DNA from: Chlamydiales bacterium
GTDB taxonomy: Bacteria > Chlamydiota > Chlamydiia > Chlamydiales > JAJFMA01
DNA length: 64,000 nucleotides
Direction: 5' to 3'
Assembly: GCA_030679955.1 (NCBI GenBank)
Contig: JAUXSF010000024.1
Location: forward strand, 84,450-148,449
Positions within the stretch are counted from its first letter, which is position 1, and the number at the start of each line of letters is the position of its first letter. The notes under the pieces are model-generated. The model worked only from the letters and a program-made list of their open reading frames with translations, had not been told where the DNA came from and did no database searches. A program made the translations under genes and the position numbers. This document shows, piece after piece, positions 15,497 to 23,653 of the stretch.

Positions 15497-17599
15497 CTAC
15501 TTGGGTTTATTGGCATTCACGGGCTGTTTCTGTTCGGCCTTGCCTGATTGCTCAGTAGACTTCTGTAAAGCTTCCGGCAAAGGTTTACCGGTAGCTTTGC
15601 TTTCTTCTTCCAAAATCTTCTCGTAGTTTTGACGTAGAAGCATATTGTTAGGGAACTCTTTCAAGAGAACTTCTGTAAGTTCTTTTGCTCGACCCCAGTT
15701 TTGTTCTGAATATGCTTTACGCGCCAAGTAGGATTTAGCTTCCCAGGAATCTGCTTCAAGGGCGCTATACAACTTATCCGCTTGGTCTGCATTACCTTCT
15801 AGCAGTGAGATACGAGCAAGAGCTTCTCTACCCAATACATCTTGGGCCAAGCGTGCGTTGGAATTGATCATCTCTTTTGCTTTATCAAACTGCTCTCTCT
15901 CTATGTACAACAACGAAGCCAACCAAGTGGCACGGAAACCAACGTCATCCTGCAGCTTTGTGAGTGGCAATAGCTTCTCCAGTCCAGCATCTGGACTATC
16001 GGTGGAGATTAGCAACTCACCAATCAACAAGGTCAAAGCAGGCGTTTGCTTCTGCTTGGTTGCAAAGTTTAAGGCCTGCAAGTTGCCTTGGTTGTAGCGT
16101 AGAGCTTGAGTTAAGCCATACGTAAACCAATCGGGCATATCTTCAGGAAGTACAGTATCTTTATTGAGCTCCAGAGCCGCCTGTAGCCAACCAGTAGCTA
16201 GGAAGGATGCCGAGAAGACTTCATTGCTCTTAATTAGGGCCAAGAGATTAGCGGGTATCTCAACTTTACCCTCTGCAGCCTGCTTACCAGCCAAGCTTTC
16301 TAGTTCTGTGAAGAACGGATGGCGCTGGTCAGCTACAGGGGTTACACCCTGTTCATCGGCCGCCGCTTTGGCCAAATCTTTTGTTTGGCTAGTATCAAGC
16401 ACTAAGGTGCCAGATTTGCGGTAGGTAAGAACACGTTTGAGCAGAGTTTCAAGCTCAGTATTCCAACTCACTGGATTAAAGTGATTGTACTGCAATAATT
16501 CCAGTGCCTTGTCATCCTTTCCATCCTTCAGTGCTTGCGCAAGGCGTAGCCAGAAGGTTGCTTGCTGACTTTGCAAGAAACGGTTTCCATCAGCCACAGT
16601 TTCGAACTTCTCCGTGTCCCAAAACTGATCGGGCTTTAAGGACAGTAGGAATTCAATTAGCGGCTTTAGCTCGCCCTGAGGTACTTTGCTAGCATCAAAC
16701 TTGAAATCCGTTGGTGTGGCCACACGTGTCCAAAACCATGCTTTCAACCATACAAAATCGGAGAGTGGATTATCGAGGCCATCTTCCCACACTTTTAGTG
16801 CTAGCTTGTAGCGACCATGGCGTCGATAAAACTCTGCCAGCTGATCTCGCATGACAATGCTTTCTGGCGCCAATCGTGCCGCTGCCAAGTACTCCGTCAA
16901 AGCTAGGGGTGTCTTACCCACAGCTTCTAATAAGCGAGCGCGGTATGATCTAACTTCAGGATTCTCAGGATCCTTCTTATAGGCCTCTGTTAGATATTCC
17001 CATGACATTCTTGGATTCTCTTCTACACTAAGAAGAGCAAGACGTATCAGACGTGGAATATCTTTATTTCCATCAAATGACTTAGTATTCAGAAAGGCGA
17101 TGGCTGCCGCACGGTCACCGTCGATGAGTTGTTTGTCCGCATCCAGAACGAACCATATCTCTGGCTTGCCTTCACGCCCTTTCCATTTCTCTCGTAGCTC
17201 GACATAATCATTTGTACGAGCAATCTTAATCAGTACGTCAGCAACAACAAGAGCTGCATCTTCGTTCTTTTCGACAGACTTTGGATACTGCTCAAAAAGC
17301 CACAAGATACGCTCTGGGCTCTGTGTTGCCACGGAACCTTTTACAAACAGCTCCACCCACTTTTGGGGTACTTCGCCATCGCTGCCGAAGCGCTGTTGGT
17401 ATTTTTCAATTAGTGCTAGTGCTGGTTTGGGCTGCTTTTCATTAAGCAACCTTTCAGCCTCTACCTGATCCAATTTTTCTTGTTCAGGAGAGTATTTCTC
17501 ACGATGGAGATAATCCCAGATATGATGTCGGTAGACTATTGCTAAGCTACCGCCTATCACAACCACTAGAAACATTAGCAAGATGATAATTCTGCGCAT
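15497..17599 (-). CDS. Membrane-anchored TPR protein, EPS-locus copy 2
   Basis: A 700-aa paralogue of the TPR protein at 6215-8209. It has one N-terminal anchor (IILLMFLVVVIGGSLAIVY, residues 5-23) and then TPR-like helices such as ALTEYLAAARLAPESIVMRD, YKLALKVWEDGL and WGRAKELTEVLLKEFPNN. The tail is Lys/Gln/Glu-rich (ending NANKPK) and absent from copy 1. The ATG at 17599 is preferred over the upstream one at 17752 because GGGAG lies about 10 nt before it and it lines up with the MRRI start of the paralogue. It heads the exosortase operon. Confidence 0.85.
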   Translation of the reverse strand: MRRIIILLMFLVVVIGGSLAIVYRHHIWDYLHREKYSPEQEKLDQVEAERLLNEKQPKPALALIEKYQQRFGSDGEVPQKWVELFVKGSVATQSPERILWLFEQYPKSVEKNEDAALVVADVLIKIARTNDYVELREKWKGREGKPEIWFVLDADKQLIDGDRAAAIAFLNTKSFDGNKDIPRLIRLALLSVEENPRMSWEYLTEAYKKDPENPEVRSYRARLLEAVGKTPLALTEYLAAARLAPESIVMRDQLAEFYRRHGRYKLALKVWEDGLDNPLSDFVWLKAWFWTRVATPTDFKFDASKVPQGELKPLIEFLLSLKPDQFWDTEKFETVADGNRFLQSQQATFWLRLAQALKDGKDDKALELLQYNHFNPVSWNTELETLLKRVLTYRKSGTLVLDTSQTKDLAKAAADEQGVTPVADQRHPFFTELESLAGKQAAEGKVEIPANLLALIKSNEVFSASFLATGWLQAALELNKDTVLPEDMPDWFTYGLTQALRYNQGNLQALNFATKQKQTPALTLLIGELLISTDSPDAGLEKLLPLTKLQDDVGFRATWLASLLYIEREQFDKAKEMINSNARLAQDVLGREALARISLLEGNADQADKLYSALEADSWEAKSYLARKAYSEQNWGRAKELTEVLLKEFPNNMLLRQNYEKILEEESKATGKPLPEALQKSTEQSGKAEQKQPVNANKPK

Positions 17600-17726
17600 A
17601 AATGGACTCCCGTCGTAAACATTGAGCGCGATCATAAATCGAATATATCTTTTTTTTGACACAACGGAACATTTTTTAAAAGCAGGAAGGAAGATTATCA
17701 GTGATATACGGCTTTTTTTCCCTAAT

Positions 17727-17755
17727 TTGACATAAATCTCTACGAAGAACATAAA
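17727..17755 (+). promoter_or_regulatory. Candidate sigma-70-type promoter for the FIST gene
   Basis: A perfect -35 box TTGACA (17727-17732) is followed after 17 nt by CATAAA (17750-17755) as a -10 box. Transcription would start about 27 nt before the ATG at 17789. It lies in the divergent gap between the TPR/exosortase operon and the FIST gene. Confidence 0.5.
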
Positions 17756-17788
17756 AAAAGATAGAGATTACCTCAGTGAGGGCTCTTT

Positions 17789-18979
17789 ATGACTACTCAG
17801 TTTGTATCAAGCCTTTCCCAAGAAGGCGACAGTGCAAAGGCAGGTAGATCAGTCGCACATGAGGGTAAACTCAAACTCGGGGGCAATGCTCCCAACCTAG
17901 GCCTTCTCTTTTGCTCCTCCAATTATGATTACCCAGCTGTCCTTGAAGGAATTAAGTCTGCCATTGGAAATATTCCCTTAGTGGGCTGCTCTTCAGCTGG
18001 CGGGTTCACAGAAGAAGGCATGGTGAGGAAAGGCATAATTTTAGCCCTAATCTCTTCCAACACCCATCAATTTTATACAGGCCTGGGTCAAAACATCCAA
18101 AATAACGAAATAGCTGCACTTACGGCGGCATGCAAACGCTTTCCAGACTCCATTAAGGACTATTCCAACCTATCAGCCCTGCTTTTTGTGGATGGTTTGG
18201 TGGGCATGGGCGAAGAAACTGTTCTGGCTGCCTCCGGTATATTTAATGAAAGGGTAAAATTTGCCGGCGGTGCTGCTGCAGATAACCTGGAGTTTAAGAA
18301 AACCCAGGTCTTTTGTGACAAACAAGTGGCAGAGGATGCCGTATCTATCTGTTATACAGCCTCCAAACAACCAATCATCATTAAAGTTGGGCATGGGCAC
18401 AGAGCGTTATCCGAGCCCCTGACCATAACCAAAGCCCAGGGCAGTATACTCTACGAGATTGAGGGAGAGCCTGCCGCGCACGTTTGGAGAGAACAACTAA
18501 AAAAGAAAGCCAAAGAGTTGGGTCTTTCTGTGCAGGATATCGAAAATCCAAATAATTTTTCACGACTGCTACTAAAGCATGAAGCAGGACTGGTGACACG
18601 TGCGGGTTATAAAATACGCTTTCCAATTTCCTGTAACGCGGACGGATCTCTGAACTTCGTTTGTACGATTACCGAGGGAACAATCATTAAGATCATGGAT
18701 AGCACGCCAGACGATCAGATAGCGTCGGCTCGAGCCACTGCTACAGCTGCTTTTGAGGCTGCTAAGAATACAAAAATTGCTGGAGCTATCATCTTCGACT
18801 GCGCATGCAGAGGAATGATACTGAAGGAACGCTACAAAGAGGCTGTTGTCGCCATGAAGATAGCCCTAGGATACACCCCTCTCATTGGGGTTCAGACATA
18901 TGGAGAAATAGCCATGGAAGAAGGCGAGATCAGTGGATTTCACAACACAACAACAGTCATCGCGTTAATCCCTGATTGA
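17789..18979 (+). CDS. FIST domain sensor protein
   Basis: A 396-aa soluble protein matching the two-part FIST family: the N-terminal half has PLVGCSSAGGFTEEG and FVDGLVGMGEETVLAASGIF, and FAGGAAADNLEF; the C-terminal half has ILYEIEGEPAAHVW, GAIIFDCACRGMIL and GVQTYGEIAMEEGEISGFHN. FIST domains are thought to bind small ligands, possibly amino acids, and often feed into signal transduction. Here the protein stands alone with no kinase or cyclase domain. It converges on the pgsA-like gene, whose stop lies 9 nt away. The partner is unknown; the nearby switch protein at 1815 is one possibility. Confidence 0.88.
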   Translation: MTTQFVSSLSQEGDSAKAGRSVAHEGKLKLGGNAPNLGLLFCSSNYDYPAVLEGIKSAIGNIPLVGCSSAGGFTEEGMVRKGIILALISSNTHQFYTGLGQNIQNNEIAALTAACKRFPDSIKDYSNLSALLFVDGLVGMGEETVLAASGIFNERVKFAGGAAADNLEFKKTQVFCDKQVAEDAVSICYTASKQPIIIKVGHGHRALSEPLTITKAQGSILYEIEGEPAAHVWREQLKKKAKELGLSVQDIENPNNFSRLLLKHEAGLVTRAGYKIRFPISCNADGSLNFVCTITEGTIIKIMDSTPDDQIASARATATAAFEAAKNTKIAGAIIFDCACRGMILKERYKEAVVAMKIALGYTPLIGVQTYGEIAMEEGEISGFHNTTTVIALIPD

Positions 18980-18987
18980 AAAAATGG

Positions 18988-19497
18988 CTAAAGTTCGACG
19001 GTTGAAGGCTTGGCCATGAGATACAATTCAATCAAAGCAAAGACGCCTAGAACAATGAATACCCCATAAGACCAAGGTGGAACAGCTTGCTGAAACGTTA
19101 ACGCTAGCAAGACAACAAACTGCAACGCTGTCGTTACTTTCCCACACCAAATAGCACGGAATTGATAACGTACCCAGTCGCCGGTGATGTGAAGATATAC
19201 ACCAAATATGATAACGGCGAAGTCGCGACAAAGTAGTGCGGCCATAGATGCCAGGGAAAGATGCCCTTCCATGATAAACACTGTAAACGCAAAGACGACA
19301 AAGAATTTATCCATCAGGGGATCTAGAACAGCACCTAATTGCGTAGAGTTGCGAAAGCGCCGTGCAAAATAGCCATCCAAACAATCCGTCAACATAGCTC
19401 CAACAATAGCTAAACAGCGTAATGTTGGGTTTTCGGTTAAAAAAGCCAATGCAAGCGGGGCACGTAGCACTGACAAAAAGTTGGACAAATTGATCAT
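18988..19497 (-). CDS. pgsA: CDP-alcohol phosphatidyltransferase (PgsA-like)
   Basis: A 169-aa membrane enzyme, probably CDP-diacylglycerol-glycerol-3-phosphate phosphatidyltransferase, the first committed step of phosphatidylglycerol synthesis. The CDP-alcohol signature D-G-x2-A-R-x8-G-x3-D-x3-D is fully present: DGYFARRFRNSTQLGAVLDP followed by LMDK (about residues 41-64). About five membrane segments follow. It is 8 nt downstream of the DedA gene on the same strand. Other CDP-alcohol transferases share the signature, so the exact alcohol is inferred from size and resemblance. Confidence 0.85.
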   Translation of the reverse strand: MINLSNFLSVLRAPLALAFLTENPTLRCLAIVGAMLTDCLDGYFARRFRNSTQLGAVLDPLMDKFFVVFAFTVFIMEGHLSLASMAALLCRDFAVIIFGVYLHITGDWVRYQFRAIWCGKVTTALQFVVLLALTFQQAVPPWSYGVFIVLGVFALIELYLMAKPSTVEL

Positions 19498-19505
19498 ACT
19501 ATAAA

Positions 19506-20135
19506 CTAAAGCGAGCCGTTATGGTTGCAGGCACTTCTTTTATACCAGATGAACAGGCCTACTGAAATGAAAATCATGAAAGCCACAGATAACACAATCA
19601 CTTCGTAGGTGTGAAAATAGTGCAGGAGAACGCGGTAATTCTCTCCAAACTGATGGCCAAGGTTAAAAAGTACGGCCGTGGCGATGAAAGCTCCAACCCC
19701 GTCCCGAAGCATGAATCGAGGAAAAGGCATCCTCCACAATCCACAAGTCATAAAAATGCAGTTACGAAATCCAAAAGGAATAAAACGACCGATGATAAAA
19801 GTTAGCACGCCAAAGCGCTCTAGAAAATGACCTATTTTATTCACCCGCGCTGGTGTGATGACATGCCGGAAAAAGCGCAGACCGTAAAGTCGCGGCCCGA
19901 AATATCTTCCTATCCAATAGGCTTCATAAGCAGAGAAAAAAGCACCAGCCAGAAGCCAAACAAACATTAGCCAATAATTCTCTGGGGCGCAAGTAGCCAC
20001 TAACATCCCTGCCAGCATCACCAAAATATCTTCGGGAAGCGGGATATTTAACCCCGTCAAAAGAATCATCCCAAAAAATAAATAGTGCGCGTATTGCGCG
20101 TTAGAGCAAAAAAAATTGGCAAATTCTTCCATCAA
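19506..20135 (-). CDS. DedA family membrane protein
   Basis: A 209-aa inner-membrane protein of the DedA/SNARE-associated (VTT) family, thought to act in undecaprenyl-phosphate or phospholipid translocation. Family features are NIPLPEDILVMLAGMLVA near the N-terminus, AYWIGRYFGPRLYGLR, and the FLERFGVLTFIIGRFIPFGF stretch with the conserved arginine, then DGVGAFIATAVLFNLGHQFG. It is in tandem with the pgsA-like gene, fitting lipid metabolism. If it recycles undecaprenyl phosphate it could also serve the EPS pathway; that is inference. The start may be at 20135 or one codon later. Confidence 0.88.
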   Translation of the reverse strand: MMEEFANFFCSNAQYAHYLFFGMILLTGLNIPLPEDILVMLAGMLVATCAPENYWLMFVWLLAGAFFSAYEAYWIGRYFGPRLYGLRFFRHVITPARVNKIGHFLERFGVLTFIIGRFIPFGFRNCIFMTCGLWRMPFPRFMLRDGVGAFIATAVLFNLGHQFGENYRVLLHYFHTYEVIVLSVAFMIFISVGLFIWYKRSACNHNGSL

Positions 20136-20213
20136 AAAAACTTATGTAAAGTTCTTGGATCTTTCCCATCTCTTGTGATAAGGAGGAAAGTTCCATACTA
20201 TACCAAATAAAAG

Positions 20214-22223
20214 ATGGGAATGCCAACACTAACCTCCAGCATAAATAGAAAACTTGTCGAAGCGTGTCATTTTTTATCACATGCGCAGGGCGACGGCCAC
20301 GTCGCAATAAACAATACTTTAAATCAGGGAATGCCGGCGGTCGTTGCACTAGAGCCCTACATGGGAACCATATCGGTTCCTGTGGATATTGATATTGGAT
20401 CTTCCTTCAAAGCAGTTTGCTACTATCTACACTCTGAAAAAGATTTCTATACCTCCCCAAGATATATCACGAATGTAGAGGACATCCCAGAGGGCACTTT
20501 TCTGATCCTTACTCAAAATGACCATGGCTATTCCTGCTATTTTGCACTTTCCCATGCCGACCAAATGGTTTCTCTTGCCCCGCATGATGCAGTGACGATG
20601 ACCCTCAAGGCAACTAGCGGCACCAGCCGAAGAGCTAATCAAAGGCGCTGGGCTTTGGTAGCCTGTCGCGGTGACACCGCGGACCAAGCGCTGTCTAGCG
20701 CGATGCAGATAGCTCTGCGGCTCACCGGAGGCCTAGGGAAAATGCTCAAAGATAAGAGCGATCTACCGGTATGGCTCTCAACCTTAGGTTGGAACTCAAA
20801 ACTATTAGGCGATAACCTCTGCTACGACAGCATCATCTCAGCTATTCGCAACCTACGCTCTGAAGGGTTCGGAATCGGCTATGTAATTATAGAAGAAGGA
20901 TGGCAACACCTGGCCGTCAACTCCAAAGACCGATTGCTGCGTCCTTGCTTGGCTAGCTTTGATGCCGACCCTAAGCGCTTTCCAAGTGGCCTAAGGGGTC
21001 TCGTAGACGCCTTAAAGGACTTGGGCGTAAATCAGGTCGGAGTCTGGCACGCTATAATGGGAGCCAAACACGGTCTTCGCCCCGATATAGCACGCGATTA
21101 TGATCTGCCACCAGACGATAATGGGCGACTCTTTCTAGGGTATGACCTCGGTAGAACATTCCAATTTTATTTCGACTATTATGGATACCTACGACAACAA
21201 GGTATCACCTTTGTTAAAGCTGGTAATCAGCTGGGAACGCGCGCCTTTTGCCGTGCTGGCATGGATGTCACGCAACTGCACCAAAACCTACAGATAGCGA
21301 TGCAAGGGGCGGCAAACATTCATTTTAACACGGCACCGCTTAACAGCGAATGCTTGGGATGTAAAAATCTATTTTACTGGCCGACGTCTCACATTTCTCG
21401 AGCGGCAGATGATGTGGATCTCGCCCACTTCTCCGGAGTTCTCAGAACTATAAGAAATAACCTCTCCAATGCAGTGTGGTTGGGGCAAATGATGCAGCCC
21501 GACTTCGATATATGGCGGACGGATGCTGAAGGTCATGAAATGCTGGCAACCTTCCATGCCTTAAGCGGGACTTTATTACAGATAGGCGACTACTCAGGCT
21601 CCATACACTCAGCTCTGCTAAAAAAAATTGTTCTACCGTCCGGTAAAGTTCTAACAAGTGACCATTTACTTAAGCTCTGTCCAGATAGTGTTTTTGTAAA
21701 TCCTTTAGATGAAAAGCAAGCCTACAAAGCTTACACCACAAAGCAAAACATGGGTGTCATTGCGGCTTTTAACCTGTGTTCAGGTCGCCGAACAGTTCAT
21801 GGAACTGTCAGCGCAACCGACGTAGAAGGGTTAAAAGGCGAGCGATTCGCCGTGTATAGCCATCGTCGCGGCTTTTTAGGCGTGATTACCCACGAAGAAA
21901 AAATTTCATTCACTTTAAAACCACGTGAAAGCGATATTTTCACATTCTCCCCGCTAACGCGTGGCATCGCGGTTATAGGATCGCATACCTTTCTCCTTGC
22001 CCCTGGACCAATTACCGAGATCGTTATTGAAGACGATAGCATCCATATCGGGTCCATCGTCGCAGCGCCCATATTGTTATATTGCGAACATCAAATTCTC
22101 GAAATCAAACGAAATAATGAAATAGTCCCTTGGGAATATGACTATCGAAGACATCTGCTTTGCTTAGATACTCGCCTTCACGTCGAAGAAATTCCTTCTA
22201 TCTATTCCATTACTCTCGAATAA
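20214..22223 (+). CDS. GH36 / raffinose-synthase-Sip1-like protein, nucleophile apparently missing
   Basis: A 669-aa protein matching the raffinose synthase/Sip1 branch of glycoside hydrolase family 36 along its length: WLSTLGWNSKLLGDN (about 186), YVIIEEGWQHL (about 223), GVNQVGVWHAIMGAKHG (about 270) and ISRAADDVDLAHFSG (about 393). In active members the (b/a)8 barrel has VKVD with Asp as the nucleophile. Here the same place reads FVKAGNQ (about residues 333-339), so the Asp is Gly. The acid/base ADD motif remains. It may be a non-hydrolytic sugar-binding protein or a transferase using another residue. No signal peptide. An AGGAGG box lies 28 nt before the ATG, too far to be standard; a stop codon directly upstream forbids an earlier start. 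Confidence 0.85.
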   Translation: MGMPTLTSSINRKLVEACHFLSHAQGDGHVAINNTLNQGMPAVVALEPYMGTISVPVDIDIGSSFKAVCYYLHSEKDFYTSPRYITNVEDIPEGTFLILTQNDHGYSCYFALSHADQMVSLAPHDAVTMTLKATSGTSRRANQRRWALVACRGDTADQALSSAMQIALRLTGGLGKMLKDKSDLPVWLSTLGWNSKLLGDNLCYDSIISAIRNLRSEGFGIGYVIIEEGWQHLAVNSKDRLLRPCLASFDADPKRFPSGLRGLVDALKDLGVNQVGVWHAIMGAKHGLRPDIARDYDLPPDDNGRLFLGYDLGRTFQFYFDYYGYLRQQGITFVKAGNQLGTRAFCRAGMDVTQLHQNLQIAMQGAANIHFNTAPLNSECLGCKNLFYWPTSHISRAADDVDLAHFSGVLRTIRNNLSNAVWLGQMMQPDFDIWRTDAEGHEMLATFHALSGTLLQIGDYSGSIHSALLKKIVLPSGKVLTSDHLLKLCPDSVFVNPLDEKQAYKAYTTKQNMGVIAAFNLCSGRRTVHGTVSATDVEGLKGERFAVYSHRRGFLGVITHEEKISFTLKPRESDIFTFSPLTRGIAVIGSHTFLLAPGPITEIVIEDDSIHIGSIVAAPILLYCEHQILEIKRNNEIVPWEYDYRRHLLCLDTRLHVEEIPSIYSITLE

Positions 22224-22300
22224 GAGGATGTTAAGAAAATCCTTCTGATCGACTAATTTGACCTACTCTATTAGAATATACGCGGGAAGGGAGGATTAGC

Positions 22301-23188
22301 ATGATATCTAGTTCAATCAATCGTATTTCAGAATTCGCAAAATCGTGGAGTAAACCAAAGGTTATCGAGCCTGAGGTAGTGCCTCCAAGTCCAGTTGTGG
22401 AGACGGTCAAATTGATCGCTGCAGTCACATTGGGCGGCGCGGTTATTGCAGGGATGCTTTACACTAGTGGCACCGCTATAGCATTGGTAGGAACAGCGTT
22501 AGCAGAATGCACTTCCGGTATAGTCCCTCTAGCAGCTGCATCAGAAGCTTTAATCGTCGTAGGCAACCTTGTCGCTCAAGCAGGACAAATTATTTTCGCT
22601 CCTGTCTATGTTGTCGTCTATAAAGGTCCTCGCTGGTTTCTGGAAAAAGCTTGCCCTTACGCTTACATGCATGTACGCGAAGTAGCGGTGGCAGCTGGAT
22701 CTATTGCTTTAGAAGCATTTGGAAAGTTGCCTGCCATTGGCCAAACTTTTGAATATATGGGCAGTGTTTTCACCTGGATATACGAAGAAGTCATCTCTGT
22801 TGTTATTAAAATGATAGATCACTTCATTCAAGACCTGTTGAAAAACATGTTCAATGCCACAATGTATCTCGCTAAAAATGTAGCCGGACTTTCTACAAAG
22901 GCCTGGGACGTTACAGCGCATATTTTCTATCACATAGCGATCGAAGTCATTTGGCCAAGTGTTCAAAATGCTTTTGGTTCATTAGGTGCTACTTTTGCCT
23001 ATCTAGGAACAAAGGCTGCTGATATGCAACATTGGGTGGTCGATTCAGTGATAAACCCCGCTTGCAACAAAGTCGTACAAATTGCTCAAGCAGTTTATAC
23101 GCGAATCGTTCCTGGAGCTCAGGAAACGGCACCAGTAGTTGAAGAGGGCGTGCAAGCCATGGCCTCCAACATATTTGCCATCGCATAG
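22301..23188 (+). CDS. Hydrophobic chlamydial-type membrane protein of unknown function
   Basis: A 295-aa protein with a short polar N-terminus, proline-rich EPEVVPPSPVVE (about residues 24-35), and then two adjacent hydrophobic stretches (about 38-70 and 73-102). The remainder is amphipathic helices rich in Ala, Val and Tyr. Adjacent long hydrophobic lobes recall chlamydial inclusion membrane (Inc) proteins, but no family was recognised. The general character resembles the N-terminal part of the AAA+ protein at 59312. A strong GGGAGGA ribosome site lies 5-6 nt before the ATG, and a good terminator follows, so it is a stand-alone expressed gene. Confidence 0.65.
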   Translation: MISSSINRISEFAKSWSKPKVIEPEVVPPSPVVETVKLIAAVTLGGAVIAGMLYTSGTAIALVGTALAECTSGIVPLAAASEALIVVGNLVAQAGQIIFAPVYVVVYKGPRWFLEKACPYAYMHVREVAVAAGSIALEAFGKLPAIGQTFEYMGSVFTWIYEEVISVVIKMIDHFIQDLLKNMFNATMYLAKNVAGLSTKAWDVTAHIFYHIAIEVIWPSVQNAFGSLGATFAYLGTKAADMQHWVVDSVINPACNKVVQIAQAVYTRIVPGAQETAPVVEEGVQAMASNIFAIA

Positions 23189-23209
23189 CATTTATCCGCA
23201 CAGATCACA

Positions 23210-23257
23210 AAGAACACAGATAGAGGATTTTTCCTCTTCTGTGTTCTTATTTTTTTT
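23210..23257 (+). terminator. Rho-independent terminator of the 22301 gene
   Basis: AAGAACACAGATAGAGGA pairs with TCCTCTTCTGTGTTCTT around a TTTT loop, followed by a run of eight T (about 23250-23257). It lies 22 nt after the stop codon. Confidence 0.9.
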
Positions 23258-23270
23258 ACAGAAAAAATTA

Positions 23271-23640
23271 AACGCAAAGACGCAGAGGCGCCAACATCTC
23301 TTTACGCATAAGTTTTTTTTGATCAAATATCTTTGGGAAAAATCCAGCCGCGAATGCGGCTAAAGCATGTAGCCCCGCGCGTTAGCGTGGGGTGAAAATA
23401 GCAATTGATATTGAGCCGTGAAAACGGCGACAGAGATGATTTGTGATTCTGTCGCCGTTTTCACAGCTAGATGTCCATATTTCGCATACCCTAAGCTCAC
23501 GCTTGGGGCTATATGCTTTAGCCGCATTCGCGGCTGGATTTTATTTTGTCAAAAAAATTTATACAAAAAAATATGACGCCAAGACACAAAGAAAGTCATT
23601 TCTATTTCTTTGTTTCTTGGCGCCTCTGCGTCTTAGCGTT
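23271..23640. repeat. Triple-nested palindromic element (families F1 and F3)
   Basis: Three inverted repeats sit inside one another. The outer arms are AACGCAAAGACGCAGAGGCG (from 23271) and CGCCTCTGCGTCTTAGCGTT (to 23640). The middle arms are ATCCAGCCGCGAATGCGGCT (from 23342) and AGCCGCATTCGCGGCTGGAT (about 23520-23539). The inner arms are GCCGTGAAAACGGCGACAGA (from 23414) and TCTGTCGCCGTTTTCACAGC (from 23448). A small GC hairpin (CCCCGCGCGTTAGCGTGGGG) lies in the middle left arm. No coding frame is apparent; the layout suggests successive insertion of palindromic elements into each other. It lies between a plus-strand gene end and the gltX stop. Confidence 0.85.
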
Positions 23641-23653
23641 TAAATCCTAAACT

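Noticed and set aside
22301..23188. Exosortase substrate (PEP-CTERM) among window proteins
   Set aside because: The C-termini of this and the other exported proteins lack a sorting motif followed by a helix and basic tail.
23271..23640. CRISPR array
   Set aside because: The repeats are inverted and nested, not direct and regularly spaced; no cas genes are present.
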